A stretch of 64,000 nucleotides of DNA from Aeromicrobium duanguangcaii (lineage in GTDB: Bacteria; Actinomycetota; Actinomycetes; Propionibacteriales; Nocardioidaceae): NCBI RefSeq assembly GCF_024508295.1, contig NZ_CP101990.1:496001-560000 (forward strand), given 5' to 3'. A model generated the notes under the pieces. The model did not search any database. It was not told the DNA's origin and saw only the letters and a program-made list of their open reading frames with translations. Both the position numbers and the translations under genes were made by a program. Numbering within the stretch: position 1 is the stretch's first letter; each line of letters starts with the position of its first letter. Of the stretch, positions 8,769-17,210 are shown piece by piece.

Positions 8769-10346
8769 ATGACTGCTCCCCGAATTCGATCCCTGCGCCG
8801 AGGTGTGGGCGCCGTCGGCGTCCTGTTGCTGTCGACCTCCGTCCTCGCGGCGTGTGGCGGCTCCTCCGAGGGCGGCGACCGCGTCGCGGGCAAGGCCCCG
8901 GAAAGCCTGGTCATGGACCTGCGCAACGACGTCGACACGTTCGACCCGTTCCTGACGGCCGCCGACCAGGGAGCCGTCCAGATGTACGAGGCGCTGTACG
9001 ACACCCCGGTCCGGCGCGATCTGAAGACGGGGGAGTACGTCCCGGCGATGGCGACCGACTGGGACGTGACCACCACGAAGATCTCCATGACGTTCCGCGA
9101 TGGCCTGAAGTGCAGCGACGGGTCGGACCTGACGGCCACGGACATTGCGAACTCGATGAAGCGCCTGGCCGACCCGAAGACCGGCTCGATCTACACCGGC
9201 CGCCTCTTCGGTGCGGGCGGCGTGAAGCAGGTCGTGGCCGACGATGCGGCCAACACCGTGTCGATCGAGGTCAACGAGCCTCACTCGGACCTGCTCGACT
9301 CGATGTCGACGGCGTTCGTCATCTGCCCGAAGGGCCTGGCCGACACCGAGGCGCTGGCGACCCAGCCCCAGGGCTCGGGCCCCTACAAGGTCACGTCGCT
9401 CAAGCGCGGCGACACCTATGTGCTGGAGGCGTGGGACTCCCCGGCCCTGGAGGATCCGGACAGCGTGCCCGGCAAGATCACCTTCCGGGTGATCACCAAT
9501 GACGCGACGCGAGCCAACCTCTTCGAGACCGGCGATACGGACATCGCCGGCATCCTGGGTCGGGACTCGCAGCGGTTGGAGGGCAAGCACGAGCCGATCC
9601 GCGGCAAGGCCTTCGAGGCCGACTCGCTGACGTTCAACCAGCGGCCCGAGGCCCCCATGTCGGACGAGCGGCTGCGCCGTGTGGTCGCCCAGGCCATCGA
9701 CGCGGGCGCGTACACCAAGGCCGCGTCCTTCGGCGTCGGCGAGCCGGCCGCCACGGTCGTCACGCCCAACATGGACTGTTACACCGAGTCCAACGGCAAG
9801 CTGGGACTGAAGTTCGACGAGGATCGCGCGAAGGCGGACCTCGCGGCCGCGGGCTACGGCCCCGGTGGCAAGAAGCTGACCCTGCGACTGCTGGGCTACG
9901 ACGTGCAGAACTCCGGCCCCGACTACGTCGCGGACGCCCTGCGCAAGATCGGCATCGAGGTCAAGGTCACGAACGGCACGCAGGCCCAGGCCGGCGCGAT
10001 CGTCTACGGCGACGAGGGGGACTGGGACATCATCGTGTTCCCGTTCCTGAGCGCGGCGCCGCACCCGTACCCGCTCGTCACCAAGATGAGCTCCAATCTC
10101 GGCGAGGGCGGCTCCTACAACTTCGGCCGCACGCGTAACGCCGACTTCGACCGGTACGCGGCGCTGGCCACCAGCTCGCTGGGCGACGAGCGCTGCGAGC
10201 ACTGGGCCAAGGCGGAGGGGGCGCTGCTCGAGCAGACGAACCTGGTGCCGCTGCTGTGGCCGATCGCGAACTACTTCGCCGACGGACTCACCTTCGAGGC
10301 CACGTACCGCGCGATCGACCTGCGGACCATCCGCGCGGTCGAGTGA
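8769..10346 (+). CDS. Extracellular solute-binding lipoprotein, family 5 (SBP2)
   Basis: A 525-residue paralogue of SBP1. Signal peptide residues 1-28 end in the lipobox LAAC with Cys29. Long stretches are nearly identical to SBP1 (for example the segments around ADPKTGSIYTGR and CPKGLADTEALA), showing a tandem duplication. Differences concentrate in the C-terminal lobe, for example FPFLSAAPHPYP where SBP1 has FPMNAPAPHLYP, as expected if ligand preference changed. ATG at 8769 is chosen because AAAGG lies 7 bases upstream and the signal peptide begins directly; the frame is open further upstream but that stretch runs through the SBP1 terminator. It has its own promoter region with a GAATTC-type operator and a CRP-like site. 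Confidence 0.92.
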   Translation: MTAPRIRSLRRGVGAVGVLLLSTSVLAACGGSSEGGDRVAGKAPESLVMDLRNDVDTFDPFLTAADQGAVQMYEALYDTPVRRDLKTGEYVPAMATDWDVTTTKISMTFRDGLKCSDGSDLTATDIANSMKRLADPKTGSIYTGRLFGAGGVKQVVADDAANTVSIEVNEPHSDLLDSMSTAFVICPKGLADTEALATQPQGSGPYKVTSLKRGDTYVLEAWDSPALEDPDSVPGKITFRVITNDATRANLFETGDTDIAGILGRDSQRLEGKHEPIRGKAFEADSLTFNQRPEAPMSDERLRRVVAQAIDAGAYTKAASFGVGEPAATVVTPNMDCYTESNGKLGLKFDEDRAKADLAAAGYGPGGKKLTLRLLGYDVQNSGPDYVADALRKIGIEVKVTNGTQAQAGAIVYGDEGDWDIIVFPFLSAAPHPYPLVTKMSSNLGEGGSYNFGRTRNADFDRYAALATSSLGDERCEHWAKAEGALLEQTNLVPLLWPIANYFADGLTFEATYRAIDLRTIRAVE

Positions 10347-10351
10347 GACCG

Positions 10352-10381
10352 GTGGGCACCCCGAGCAGCCGGGGTGCCCAC
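10352..10381 (+). terminator. Terminator after SBP2
   Basis: A perfect 11-bp stem (GTGGGCACCCC and complement) with an 8-base loop, 5 bases after the SBP2 stop, followed by a C/T-rich tract. Confidence 0.75.
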
Positions 10382-10427
10382 CCCCTTCCCCACACCCACA
10401 CCCGCAGCACGAAGCGCAAGGAGCACC

Positions 10428-11195
10428 ATGTCAGTCGTACTCGCCGAGAAGGTCCTGGACGGTCGAGCCCTGCTCATCACCCTGAACCGGCCCGACGCCC
10501 GCAACGCCGTGAACGGCCAGGTCGCCCGCGAGATGGCCGCGATCCTGGACGATCTGGACGCCGACCACGCCCTGGTGGTGGGCATCATCCGCGGCGAGGG
10601 CCGCGGGTTCAGCGCCGGCATGGACCTCAAGGCGTTTCTCGAGGGCGACTTCCCGGAGTTCGAGGACCGCGGCTTCGGCGGCTTCGCCCAGCGCGGGCCG
10701 AAGACCCCGCTCATCGCCGCGATCGAGGGCTTCGCCGTCGCCGGCGGCCTGGAGATGGCGCTGGCCTGCGACCTCATCGTGGCGGCGTCCGACGCCAAGC
10801 TGGGCCTGCCCGAGGTGAAGCGATCGCTCATCGCGGCCGGCGGCGGACTGCTGCGGCTGGCCCAGCGCATCCCGTACCACGTGGCTGCGGAGATCGCCCT
10901 GACCGGAGACCACGTCCCGGTCGAGCGGCTGTACCAGGTCGGCCTGATCAACCGGATCGCCGAGCCCGGCCAGGCGCTCGACGAGGCGCTGGCACTGGCC
11001 TCTCGGATCGTCGACAACGCGCCGCTGGCCCTCGAGGGCTCGAAGCACGTCCTGGAGAACGCCGCCGACTGGGGCCTGGCCGAGGGCTGGAGGCACCAGG
11101 AACCCGTCAGGGATCGGGTGAGCCACTCCGAGGACGCCCGCGAGGGCGCCACCGCGTTCGCCGAGCGCCGGGCGCCCGTCTGGCGCGGACGCTGA
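10428..11195 (+). CDS. Enoyl-CoA hydratase/isomerase (crotonase family)
   Basis: A 255-residue crotonase-fold enzyme expected to add water to an enoyl-CoA. Both catalytic glutamates appear conserved: one in AGGLEMALACD and one in LPEVKRSL. The oxyanion-hole segment is GFSAGMDLKAF. ATG at 10428 follows AAGGAG by 5 bases; an in-frame ATG at 10374 would begin inside a Pro/Thr-rich stretch with no ribosome site and overlap the SBP2 terminator. MaoC follows 39 bases downstream and a TetR gene after that, giving a short hydratase-hydratase-regulator unit. Confidence 0.92.
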   Translation: MSVVLAEKVLDGRALLITLNRPDARNAVNGQVAREMAAILDDLDADHALVVGIIRGEGRGFSAGMDLKAFLEGDFPEFEDRGFGGFAQRGPKTPLIAAIEGFAVAGGLEMALACDLIVAASDAKLGLPEVKRSLIAAGGGLLRLAQRIPYHVAAEIALTGDHVPVERLYQVGLINRIAEPGQALDEALALASRIVDNAPLALEGSKHVLENAADWGLAEGWRHQEPVRDRVSHSEDAREGATAFAERRAPVWRGR

Positions 11196-11234
11196 CCCCA
11201 CCCGATTCCCACCACCACGCAACGAAGGACAGAC

Positions 11235-11714
11235 ATGACCTACACCACCCAGCTCCCCGTCCGCCCGCAGAACGTCGCCGAGCTCGAGGCGCTCATCGGC
11301 CAGACGATCGGCCCCACCGACTGGCACGAGGTGACGCAGGAGAGCGTCGACGCCTTCGCCGACGTGACCGGCGATCACCAGTGGATCCACGTCGATCCCG
11401 AGCGGGCCGCCCAGAGCCCGTTGGGCACGACGATCGCGCACGGGCTCTACAGCCTGTCGCTCGGACCGGCCTTCTCGTACTCGCTGATCTCGTTCGAGGC
11501 GTTCACGCACAGCCTGAACTACGGATACGAGAAGGTGCGGTTCCCGGCGCCGCTGCCGATCGGCTCGCGCGTGCGCATGACGACCGAGGTCATCGCCGTC
11601 GACCACGTGCCCGGCGGCGTCCAGGTGCGCGCCCGTCAGGTGTTCGAGCGCGAGGGCTCCGACAAGCCCGTCGCGGTCGCCGAATCCTTGGGACGACTGG
11701 TCGAGGAAGCGTGA
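11235..11714 (+). CDS. MaoC-family (R)-specific enoyl-CoA hydratase
   Basis: A 159-residue single hot-dog protein. The hydratase-2 catalytic motif is seen as Asp47-His48 with His52 (GDHQWIHVD), followed by the conserved AHG segment at 68-70. The family hydrates trans-2-enoyl-CoA to (R)-3-hydroxyacyl-CoA. The C-terminal ESLGRLV is typical for this subgroup. It lies between an enoyl-CoA hydratase of the crotonase fold and a TetR regulator, so two hydratases of opposite stereochemistry are side by side. GAAGGA upstream serves as ribosome site. Confidence 0.93.
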   Translation: MTYTTQLPVRPQNVAELEALIGQTIGPTDWHEVTQESVDAFADVTGDHQWIHVDPERAAQSPLGTTIAHGLYSLSLGPAFSYSLISFEAFTHSLNYGYEKVRFPAPLPIGSRVRMTTEVIAVDHVPGGVQVRARQVFEREGSDKPVAVAESLGRLVEEA

Positions 11715-11725
11715 TGATCCGAAGT

Positions 11726-11747
11726 TGACGTCGAATTCCTCTAGGAT
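11726..11747 (+). promoter_or_regulatory. TetR1 promoter: leaderless -10 with GAATTC-type operator
   Basis: TAGGAT at 11742-11747 ends 7 bases before the ATG at 11755, the usual geometry of a leaderless actinobacterial transcript; no ribosome binding site is present. The sequence TGACGTCGAATTCC at 11726-11739 keeps the TGA-N4-GAATTC phase of the operators seen at 8674, 17181 and 28625 and runs up to the -10, consistent with autorepression. Confidence 0.45.
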
Positions 11748-11754
11748 GTGACTC

Positions 11755-12432
11755 ATGAGTAGCTCGCCAGAGAGTGCGGCGCGTCACCGTCGCTCGGCCG
11801 GATTCTCCGGTTCAGCGACGCCTCGCGACCTGCCCACCACCCCGCGTGGCCTGCGCACCCGGGCCAAGCTCATCGACGCCGCACGCGTCGTGTTCGAGCG
11901 CGACGGGTTCCTGGATGCGCGGCTGGTGGACATCACCTCCGAGGCGGGCATCTCGGCCGGATCCTTCTACACGTACTTCGACAGCAAGGAGGAGATCTTC
12001 TCCGCCGTGCTGACCGAGGTCGAGCAGGAGATGCTCCATCCCGACGTCCGCGCCGTCACCGGCGGGGACGACCCGGTGGAGATGATCCGGCAGGCGAACC
12101 GCGCCTACCTGGAGTCGTACGAGCGGTTCGCGAACTTCATGCGGCTGCTGGAGCAGGTCGCCAGCATCGACGAGGACTTCCGCGAGTTGCGGCGCAAGCG
12201 CGGCGAGTCGTTCGTCCGCCGCAATGCCAAGAGCATTCGCCAGATGCAGCAGGACGGCGTGGCCGGCGCCGACATCGATCCGATGATGGCGGCCTCGTTC
12301 CTGTCCGGCATGGTGGCTCGCGCCGCCTACTCGCGGTTCGTGCTGGGCGAGAACTGGACGATCGAGGACATGGTCGACTCGCTGACCGAGCTGTGGGTGA
12401 ACGCGCTCAAGATCTCGAGACCCGCGAGCTGA
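11755..12432 (+). CDS. TetR-family transcriptional regulator (TetR1)
   Basis: A 225-residue regulator. After a disordered ~28-residue N-terminus, the TetR helix-turn-helix spans about 32-80 (RTRAKLIDAARVVF through GSFYTYFDSKEEIF). The C-terminal ligand domain holds long helices (KRGESFVRRNAKSIRQMQ). It is a clear paralogue of the regulator at 16437-17126, sharing FERDGF and FYTYFDSK. It sits between the MaoC gene and a divergent exporter/thiolase pair. By context it probably senses an acyl-CoA and represses nearby degradation genes; the ligand is unknown. Transcription looks leaderless. Confidence 0.92.
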   Translation: MSSSPESAARHRRSAGFSGSATPRDLPTTPRGLRTRAKLIDAARVVFERDGFLDARLVDITSEAGISAGSFYTYFDSKEEIFSAVLTEVEQEMLHPDVRAVTGGDDPVEMIRQANRAYLESYERFANFMRLLEQVASIDEDFRELRRKRGESFVRRNAKSIRQMQQDGVAGADIDPMMAASFLSGMVARAAYSRFVLGENWTIEDMVDSLTELWVNALKISRPAS

Positions 12433-12439
12433 TCGCCCG

Positions 12440-12475
12440 ACGAAGCCCCTGACCGCAGACGGTCAGGGGCTTCGT
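12440..12475. terminator. Bidirectional terminator between TetR1 and the exporter
   Basis: A perfect 16-bp stem (ACGAAGCCCCTGACCG and complement) with loop CAGA, followed by TCGTTC. It lies between two convergent genes and can serve both strands. Confidence 0.88.
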
Positions 12476-12486
12476 CGTTCGCCGAG

Positions 12487-13944
12487 TCAAACGGTGCGCT
12501 GTGGGTCGGGGCCGGTTGTCTGGGCGGCCAACGTTTGGCGGCGGGGGATGCCCACGGCCGTGATGAGGACGCTGAGAGCCATGGTCGCCGCCCCGATCGA
12601 GAAGACGATGACGAACACCGATTCGTGCGGGTGGTCGTCGGGCATCAGGTGACCCGCGATCAGCGCGACCACCAAGGCGCTGCCGAGGGCGCTGCCTGCG
12701 GACCGGGTGATCGAGGCCATCGCGTTCGCCAGTGCCGTCTCGTGGGGGCGGACCACGGCGGTGACGACGGCGGGCACGGCGGCGAAGCCCATGCTGAAGG
12801 CCGCGTTCGTGATGACGCCGCCCAAGATCACCTGCCAGGCCCGGTCGTGGAACGCCAGGAGCTGCAGGTAGCCGAGCAGGCCCACGACCGAAGAGGCGAG
12901 CAGCGTGGCGCGGCCTCCGAACCGGCTGACCCACATCCCGCCCAACGGCGAGGCGATGATGCCGATGCTCGCGGCGGGGAGCAGGTAGACCAGGCTCGTC
13001 TCGAGCACCGACGCCGAGAAGCCGTGGCCGTGGCTCTCGGGCACCTGGACGAGCGCGGTGATCGCCAGGAAGATCAGGAACATCCCGAACCCGATGAAGA
13101 AGCCGATCGCGTTGGCCGACGCCAGGGTCCGGTCACGCAGCATCGCGATCGGGACCAGCGGCTCACGCACCCGGTTCTCGACCGTGAGCCAGGCGGCGAA
13201 GGTCACGACCGACCCGCCGAGGCAGCCGGCGGTCGCGACGCTCGTCCAACCCCAGTCGTTGCCCTGGGTCATGGCCAGCAGCAGCAGGATCAGGGCGACG
13301 CCCAGCAGGAACCCGCCGATCCAGTCGACCCGGCCGGTGCGGTGCGGGCGGTCGCGGGGGATGACCGCGACGGCCAGGACCAGCAACACCAGTGCCACGG
13401 TCAGCGTGAACCAGAAGATGTTGCGATAGTCGCGGTCGCCGTGCGTGAGGATGCCGGTCAGGACGAGTCCGGCTCCGGCCCCGACGCTGATCGCGCCGGT
13501 CAGGAAGGACAGCCCCAGCGGCAGCCGCCGGGCGTCGAGGTGGTCGCGCAGGATCCCCACCGACAGTGGGAAGAGGCAGAACGAGGCGCCCTGCACCGCA
13601 CGGGCGACCAGCAGCAGCCAGTAGGAGGAGGTCGCGGCGGCCAGCAGGGACCCGGCGGCGACCGCGACGACGACCACGAGCACGAGACGACGGCGACCGT
13701 GGAGATCGCCGGACTTGCTCAGGACGGGGGTCAGCACCGCAGCGGCCAGCAGGTTGATCGTGACGACCCAGCCGATCGCGGCGGTCGAGACCTCGAGGTC
13801 GCGGCTCATCTTGCCCAGTACGGGGACCGCCATCGTCTGCAGCAGTGCGGTGACGGTGGATAGCAGGGCCAGGACGCAGACCAGCGCCGCGCCGGATGTC
13901 CGCGCCGGGCGGTCGGCCCGGCGACGCGTGGTGTTCGGTGACAT
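12487..13944 (-). CDS. MFS transporter, DHA2 (EmrB/QacA) type
   Basis: A 485-residue drug:H+ antiporter-type protein with about 14 hydrophobic segments. The first begins at [20 protein letters not shown], followed by the motif-A-like loop [12 protein letters not shown] and the antiporter-like [15 protein letters not shown] region. The start at 13944 (MSPNTTRRR) is preferred over an upstream in-frame ATG at 14031, because the longer version adds a basic tail that would read through the operator at 14011-14030. It is divergent from the thiolase at 14096, so both may share control. Within a catabolic region it may export a toxic intermediate or an antimicrobial (inference). Confidence 0.88.
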   Translation of the reverse strand: MSPNTTRRRADRPARTSGAALVCVLALLSTVTALLQTMAVPVLGKMSRDLEVSTAAIGWVVTINLLAAAVLTPVLSKSGDLHGRRRLVLVVVVAVAAGSLLAAATSSYWLLLVARAVQGASFCLFPLSVGILRDHLDARRLPLGLSFLTGAISVGAGAGLVLTGILTHGDRDYRNIFWFTLTVALVLLVLAVAVIPRDRPHRTGRVDWIGGFLLGVALILLLLAMTQGNDWGWTSVATAGCLGGSVVTFAAWLTVENRVREPLVPIAMLRDRTLASANAIGFFIGFGMFLIFLAITALVQVPESHGHGFSASVLETSLVYLLPAASIGIIASPLGGMWVSRFGGRATLLASSVVGLLGYLQLLAFHDRAWQVILGGVITNAAFSMGFAAVPAVVTAVVRPHETALANAMASITRSAGSALGSALVVALIAGHLMPDDHPHESVFVIVFSIGAATMALSVLITAVGIPRRQTLAAQTTGPDPQRTV

Positions 13945-13981
13945 CGGCGTCCCCGCTCGCTTCCTGCGCCGCGGCGCGTGG

Positions 13982-14010
13982 TTGACAATCGGGCGGTACC
14001 CCGCCAAAGT
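13982..14010 (+). promoter_or_regulatory. Candidate promoter for the thiolase operon
   Basis: TTGACA (13982-13987) and CAAAGT (14005-14010) are separated by 17 bases. The expected start of transcription near 14017 falls inside the adjoining operator. A small GGCGG-TACC-CCGCC dyad lies in the spacer. Confidence 0.4.
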
Positions 14011-14030
14011 TGAAACTGAAGTAAGATTCA
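14011..14030. promoter_or_regulatory. GAATTC-type operator between exporter and thiolase
   Basis: TGAAACTGAAGTAAGATTCA begins exactly like the 8674 site and ends in TTCA, giving the outer TGAA...TTCA half-sites of the proposed 20-bp palindrome, though the core is degenerate. It lies between two divergent genes and could regulate both. Confidence 0.55.
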
Positions 14031-14095
14031 TGTTAGCCCCATCACGTCCGGGGCGCGAGCACTATTTCCATCGACTTCGAGCAGAGGACACGTCC

Positions 14096-15295
14096 ATGAG
14101 AGAGGCTGTTGTCGTCTCGACCGCCCGCACCCCGATCGGCAAGGCCTATCGCGGGGCGTTCAACAACACCCAGGCCCAGCAGCTGGCCGGCCACGCCATC
14201 GCGGAGGCCGTGAAGCGCGCCGGCATCGACGGCTCCGAGGTCGAGGACGTCGTCCTGGGCGCGGCGATGCAGCAGGGCAGCTCCGGCTTCAACATCGCCC
14301 GGCAGGGCGCGCTGCGCGCCGGGCTGCCGACCTCCGTGGCCGGCATGACGGTCGACCGCCAGTGCGCCTCGGGCCTCATGGCGATCGCGACCGCCGCCAA
14401 GCAGATCGTCCACGACGGCATGGACATCACCGTCGGCGGCGGCGTGGAGTCGATCTCGCTCGTGCAGAACGAGCACATGAACGGCCACCGCGCGAACGAC
14501 CCCTGGCTGGAGGAGCGCCGGCCCGATCTGTACATGCCGATGCTGCAGACCGCCGAGATCGTGGCCGAGCGCTACGGCGTCAGCCGCGACGCCCAGGACG
14601 AGTTCGCACTGCTGTCGCAGCAGCGCACGGCCGCCGCCCAGGCGGCCGGCCGGTTCGACGCCGAGATCGTGCCGTTCGAGTCGGTCCAGCTGGTCCAGGA
14701 TCGCGAGACCAAGCAGATCAGCGAGCAGCGCGTCACGCTGGCGAAGGACGAGGGCAACCGTCCGTCGACGACCCGCGAGTCGCTCGCGGGGCTGTCCGCG
14801 GTGCTGCCCGACGGCCAGGTGACGCAGGTGTCGAGCGTGACCGCCGGCAACGCCTCGCAGCTCTCCGACGGCGCGTCCGCCTCGGTGCTGATGGAGGCCA
14901 AGGTCGCCGAGCAGCGCGGCGCGGAGGTGCTCGGCGTCTACCGCGGTATGGCCGTCGCGGGCTGCGATCCCGACGAGATGGGCATCGGCCCGGTCTTCGC
15001 GATCCCGAAGCTGCTCAAGCACCACGGGCTCACGGTCGACGACATCGGTCTGTGGGAGCTCAACGAGGCGTTCGCGTCGCAGGCGCTGTACTGCCGCGAG
15101 GCACTCGAGATCGACCCCGAGCGCTACAACGTCAACGGCGGCGCGATCTCGGTCGGCCACCCGTACGGCATGACCGGCGCACGCCTTGTGGGCCACTCGC
15201 TCATCGAGGGCAAGCGCCGCGGCGTGCGGTACGTCGTCATCTCGATGTGCATCGGCGGCGGCATGGGCGCCGCGGGCCTGTTCGAGGTCGCCTGA
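14096..15295 (+). CDS. Thiolase (acetyl-CoA acyltransferase)
   Basis: A 399-residue thiolase with all catalytic residues: nucleophile Cys90 (DRQCASG), His355 (GHPYG) and the second Cys385 (MCIGGGMG), with NEAFASQ before them. It should perform the CoA-dependent cleavage that ends a beta-oxidation round. The start is ATG at 14096 with AGAGGA upstream; the frame is open further upstream but that region is the shared promoter. Its stop overlaps the start of the next hydratase/isomerase gene (TGATG), so the two are coupled. Confidence 0.95.
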   Translation: MREAVVVSTARTPIGKAYRGAFNNTQAQQLAGHAIAEAVKRAGIDGSEVEDVVLGAAMQQGSSGFNIARQGALRAGLPTSVAGMTVDRQCASGLMAIATAAKQIVHDGMDITVGGGVESISLVQNEHMNGHRANDPWLEERRPDLYMPMLQTAEIVAERYGVSRDAQDEFALLSQQRTAAAQAAGRFDAEIVPFESVQLVQDRETKQISEQRVTLAKDEGNRPSTTRESLAGLSAVLPDGQVTQVSSVTAGNASQLSDGASASVLMEAKVAEQRGAEVLGVYRGMAVAGCDPDEMGIGPVFAIPKLLKHHGLTVDDIGLWELNEAFASQALYCREALEIDPERYNVNGGAISVGHPYGMTGARLVGHSLIEGKRRGVRYVVISMCIGGGMGAAGLFEVA

Positions 15296-16131
15296 TGCCG
15301 GCGCAGCTCATCGGTGGCACCAGCACCGACGACGACGTCTACGGCGAGGTCGGCGACGGCATCGGCACGATCACGCTGAACCGTCCCGACCGTCGCAACG
15401 CCCTGTCCGACGCGATGATCGCGGGCCTGGAGTCGCTCCTCGACGCGATGCAGGAGTCGCCGGAGGTCGGCGTCATCGTCATCACGGGCGCCGGCAGGGC
15501 GTTCTGCTCCGGCGGCGACGTCCAGGATTTTGACGCCAAGGGTGGCGAGGGCGGCGGCGGCAACGAGGTGGACGCTGCGGCCGTCGAGGCCCAGCGGCAG
15601 GCGCAGCGCGCGACGGTCGCCAAGATCTACCGCAGTCGCAAGCCCGTGATCGCTGCGATCCCGGGTGCCGCGGCCGGCGCCGGCCTGGGCCTGGCTCTGG
15701 CCGCCGACTTCCGCATCGGCAGCGAGCGGGCCGTCTTCGCGACCGCGTTCGGCGCGGTCGGCCTGTCAGGCGACTTCGGCGTGGCGTGGCTGCTCAACGA
15801 CATCGTGGGTCCGGTCAAGGCACGTGAGCTGATGCTGCTGAACCCGCGGGTCCGCGCCGAGGAGGCTCGCGCGCTCGGCCTGCTCAACGAGGTCGTGCCC
15901 GAGGACGAGTTCGACGGCCGGGTGCGCGCTCTGGCCGAGCAGCTGGCGAGCGGGCCTGCGCAGGCCTATGAGTACATGCTGGACAACCTCGACCGTGCGC
16001 CCCGCGTGAGCCTCGAGGAGAGCATGGACGCCGAGGTGCCGCTGCACAAGGCGACCGGCCTGACCGAGGACCACATCGGCGCGGTCCGCGCCTTCGTCGA
16101 GAAGCGCACGCCGACCTTCGGTCGGCGCTGA
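15295..16131 (+). CDS. Crotonase-family protein lacking the usual catalytic glutamates
   Basis: A 278-residue crotonase-fold protein (TLNRPDRRNALSD near the N-terminus, oxyanion segment GRAFCSGGD). The positions that hold the two hydratase glutamates read GAGLGLALAAD and ATAFGAVGLSGDFG, so neither Glu is present. Family members like this act as isomerases, hydrolases or dehalogenases rather than standard hydratases. An acidic/Gly insertion (KGGEGGGGNEVD) follows the oxyanion loop. The start overlaps the thiolase stop by 1 base. It should act on the same CoA ester series, but the reaction cannot be stated. Confidence 0.88.
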   Translation: MPAQLIGGTSTDDDVYGEVGDGIGTITLNRPDRRNALSDAMIAGLESLLDAMQESPEVGVIVITGAGRAFCSGGDVQDFDAKGGEGGGGNEVDAAAVEAQRQAQRATVAKIYRSRKPVIAAIPGAAAGAGLGLALAADFRIGSERAVFATAFGAVGLSGDFGVAWLLNDIVGPVKARELMLLNPRVRAEEARALGLLNEVVPEDEFDGRVRALAEQLASGPAQAYEYMLDNLDRAPRVSLEESMDAEVPLHKATGLTEDHIGAVRAFVEKRTPTFGRR

Positions 16132-16153
16132 CCATCAACCCGAGAGGAACCGC

Positions 16154-16453
16154 ATGATCAACGTGACCGCGGCCGTGACGGTCCGCGAGGGCCGCGCCGC
16201 CGACTTCGAGGCGGCCGTCGCCGACGCCCGTCCGGGCATGCTCGCCGATCCCGGCTGCACGCGCTGGGACCTGCAGCGGGTCAGCCGGTCCGAGGTGGAC
16301 TACGTGCTGCTGGAGGAGTACGTCGACGGTGACGCCCTGCGCCGCCACGGACAGTCGGCCGAGTTCGTCGCCTTTGGCGAGGTCCTCAAGGACATGATCG
16401 CGGGCCCGCCCGTCCTCTCGGTGTTGAAGCCGGTCGGTGAGCAGTCCCGCTAG
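16154..16453 (+). CDS. Antibiotic biosynthesis monooxygenase (ABM) domain protein
   Basis: A 99-residue small ferredoxin-like alpha/beta protein of the ABM (YgiN-like) family: MINVTAAVTVREGR at the start, the CTRWDLQR strand, the LLEEYVDGDALRRH segment and the final LSVLKPVG. Members dimerise and include quinol monooxygenases and isomerases; no cofactor motif is visible. GAGAGGAA lies upstream. The 3' end overlaps the GTG start of TetR2 by 17 bases, so it is transcribed with thiolase, crotonase and regulator. Its role here is unknown. Confidence 0.85.
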   Translation: MINVTAAVTVREGRAADFEAAVADARPGMLADPGCTRWDLQRVSRSEVDYVLLEEYVDGDALRRHGQSAEFVAFGEVLKDMIAGPPVLSVLKPVGEQSR

Positions 16454-17126
16454 CGGACGGCCCGAGGTCCACGGGGCGGGTTCGCTGGTCGACGAGCGAC
16501 AGGTCCGGGCGCTGCCCGTGACCGCGCGCGGCCAGCGAACCCGCGAGTCCCTGGTCGCGGCGGCGCGGCAGGTGTTCGAGCGCGACGGCTTCATCAACTC
16601 GCGCCTCACGGACATCGCCCGCGAGGCCCGCACGTCGATCGGGACGTTCTACACGTACTTCGACAGCAAGGACGAGATCTTCACCGCCGTCCTGCAGGTC
16701 GCGCAGGACGACATGCTCCACCCGGGCCTGCCGCGGGTGGAGGAGGACCCGCAGAACATCGCCGCGGTCCTCGAGGCGTCCAACCGCGCCTACTTCGAGG
16801 CGTACCGACGCAACGCCCAGCTCATGGTCCTGCTCGAGCAGGTGGCCACGATCAACCCCGACTTCCGCGACCTGCGGATCCAGCGCGCCAAGGTCTTCAC
16901 GACGCGGGTCATGCGCTGGGTCGAGTCGATGCAGGAGTCCGGCGTGGCCGACCGGAGCCTCGATCCGCTCATGACGTCGCGCGCGCTGACCAGCATGGTG
17001 AGCCGGCTGGCGTACTACTCCTTCGCACTGGGCGAGGAGTGGGACGTCGAGGCCATGGTCGAGACCTCCACGAAGCTGTGGTTCAACGCTCTCGGGATGA
17101 CGCTGCCCGGCCCCACGGCCGACTGA
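16437..17126 (+). CDS. TetR-family transcriptional regulator (TetR2)
   Basis: A 229-residue regulator, paralogous to TetR1. The helix-turn-helix lies around residues 32-80 (RTRESLVAAARQVFERDGF to GTFYTYFDSKDEIF). The ligand domain includes AKVFTTRVMRWVESMQ. The start is GTG at 16437, inside the end of the ABM gene. It is the last gene of the thiolase operon and is followed by the promoter of the acyl-CoA dehydrogenase operon, which carries a GAATTC-type operator. It or TetR1 is the best candidate to bind that motif (inference). Confidence 0.9.
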   Translation: MSSPASGRPEVHGAGSLVDERQVRALPVTARGQRTRESLVAAARQVFERDGFINSRLTDIAREARTSIGTFYTYFDSKDEIFTAVLQVAQDDMLHPGLPRVEEDPQNIAAVLEASNRAYFEAYRRNAQLMVLLEQVATINPDFRDLRIQRAKVFTTRVMRWVESMQESGVADRSLDPLMTSRALTSMVSRLAYYSFALGEEWDVEAMVETSTKLWFNALGMTLPGPTAD

Positions 17127-17147
17127 TCGCGCCGGGCGAGCGGGGCA

Positions 17148-17176
17148 TTGCCACCGCGGCATCCACGCGCTAGCCT
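17148..17176 (+). promoter_or_regulatory. Promoter of the acyl-CoA dehydrogenase operon
   Basis: TTGCCA (17148-17153), a 17-base spacer and TAGCCT (17171-17176) fit the actinobacterial housekeeping promoter pattern. The predicted start near 17183 falls at the edge of the operator at 17181-17200. Confidence 0.5.
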
Positions 17177-17180
17177 GAGT

Positions 17181-17200
17181 TGAATCTGAATTCATCTTTG
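17181..17200. promoter_or_regulatory. GAATTC-type operator before the dehydrogenase operon
   Basis: TGAATCTGAATTCATCTTTG shares 14 identical bases (TGAATCTGAATTCA) with the site at 28625 before the acyl-CoA carboxylase. It overlaps the predicted transcription start, a repressor position, and ends 10 bases before the GTG start. Confidence 0.65.
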
Positions 17201-17210
17201 GGAGACTGCC

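Noticed and set aside
12535-13863. 442-codon open frame on the plus strand opposite the MFS exporter
   Set aside because: Composition is extreme (D, R, Q, G, H) and the minus-strand frame gives a clean 14-segment transporter.
13992-14005. GGCGG-TACC-CCGCC dyad in the exporter/thiolase gap as a separate operator
   Set aside because: Only 5-bp arms in GC-rich sequence, and it is not repeated at other sites; noted only within the promoter entry.
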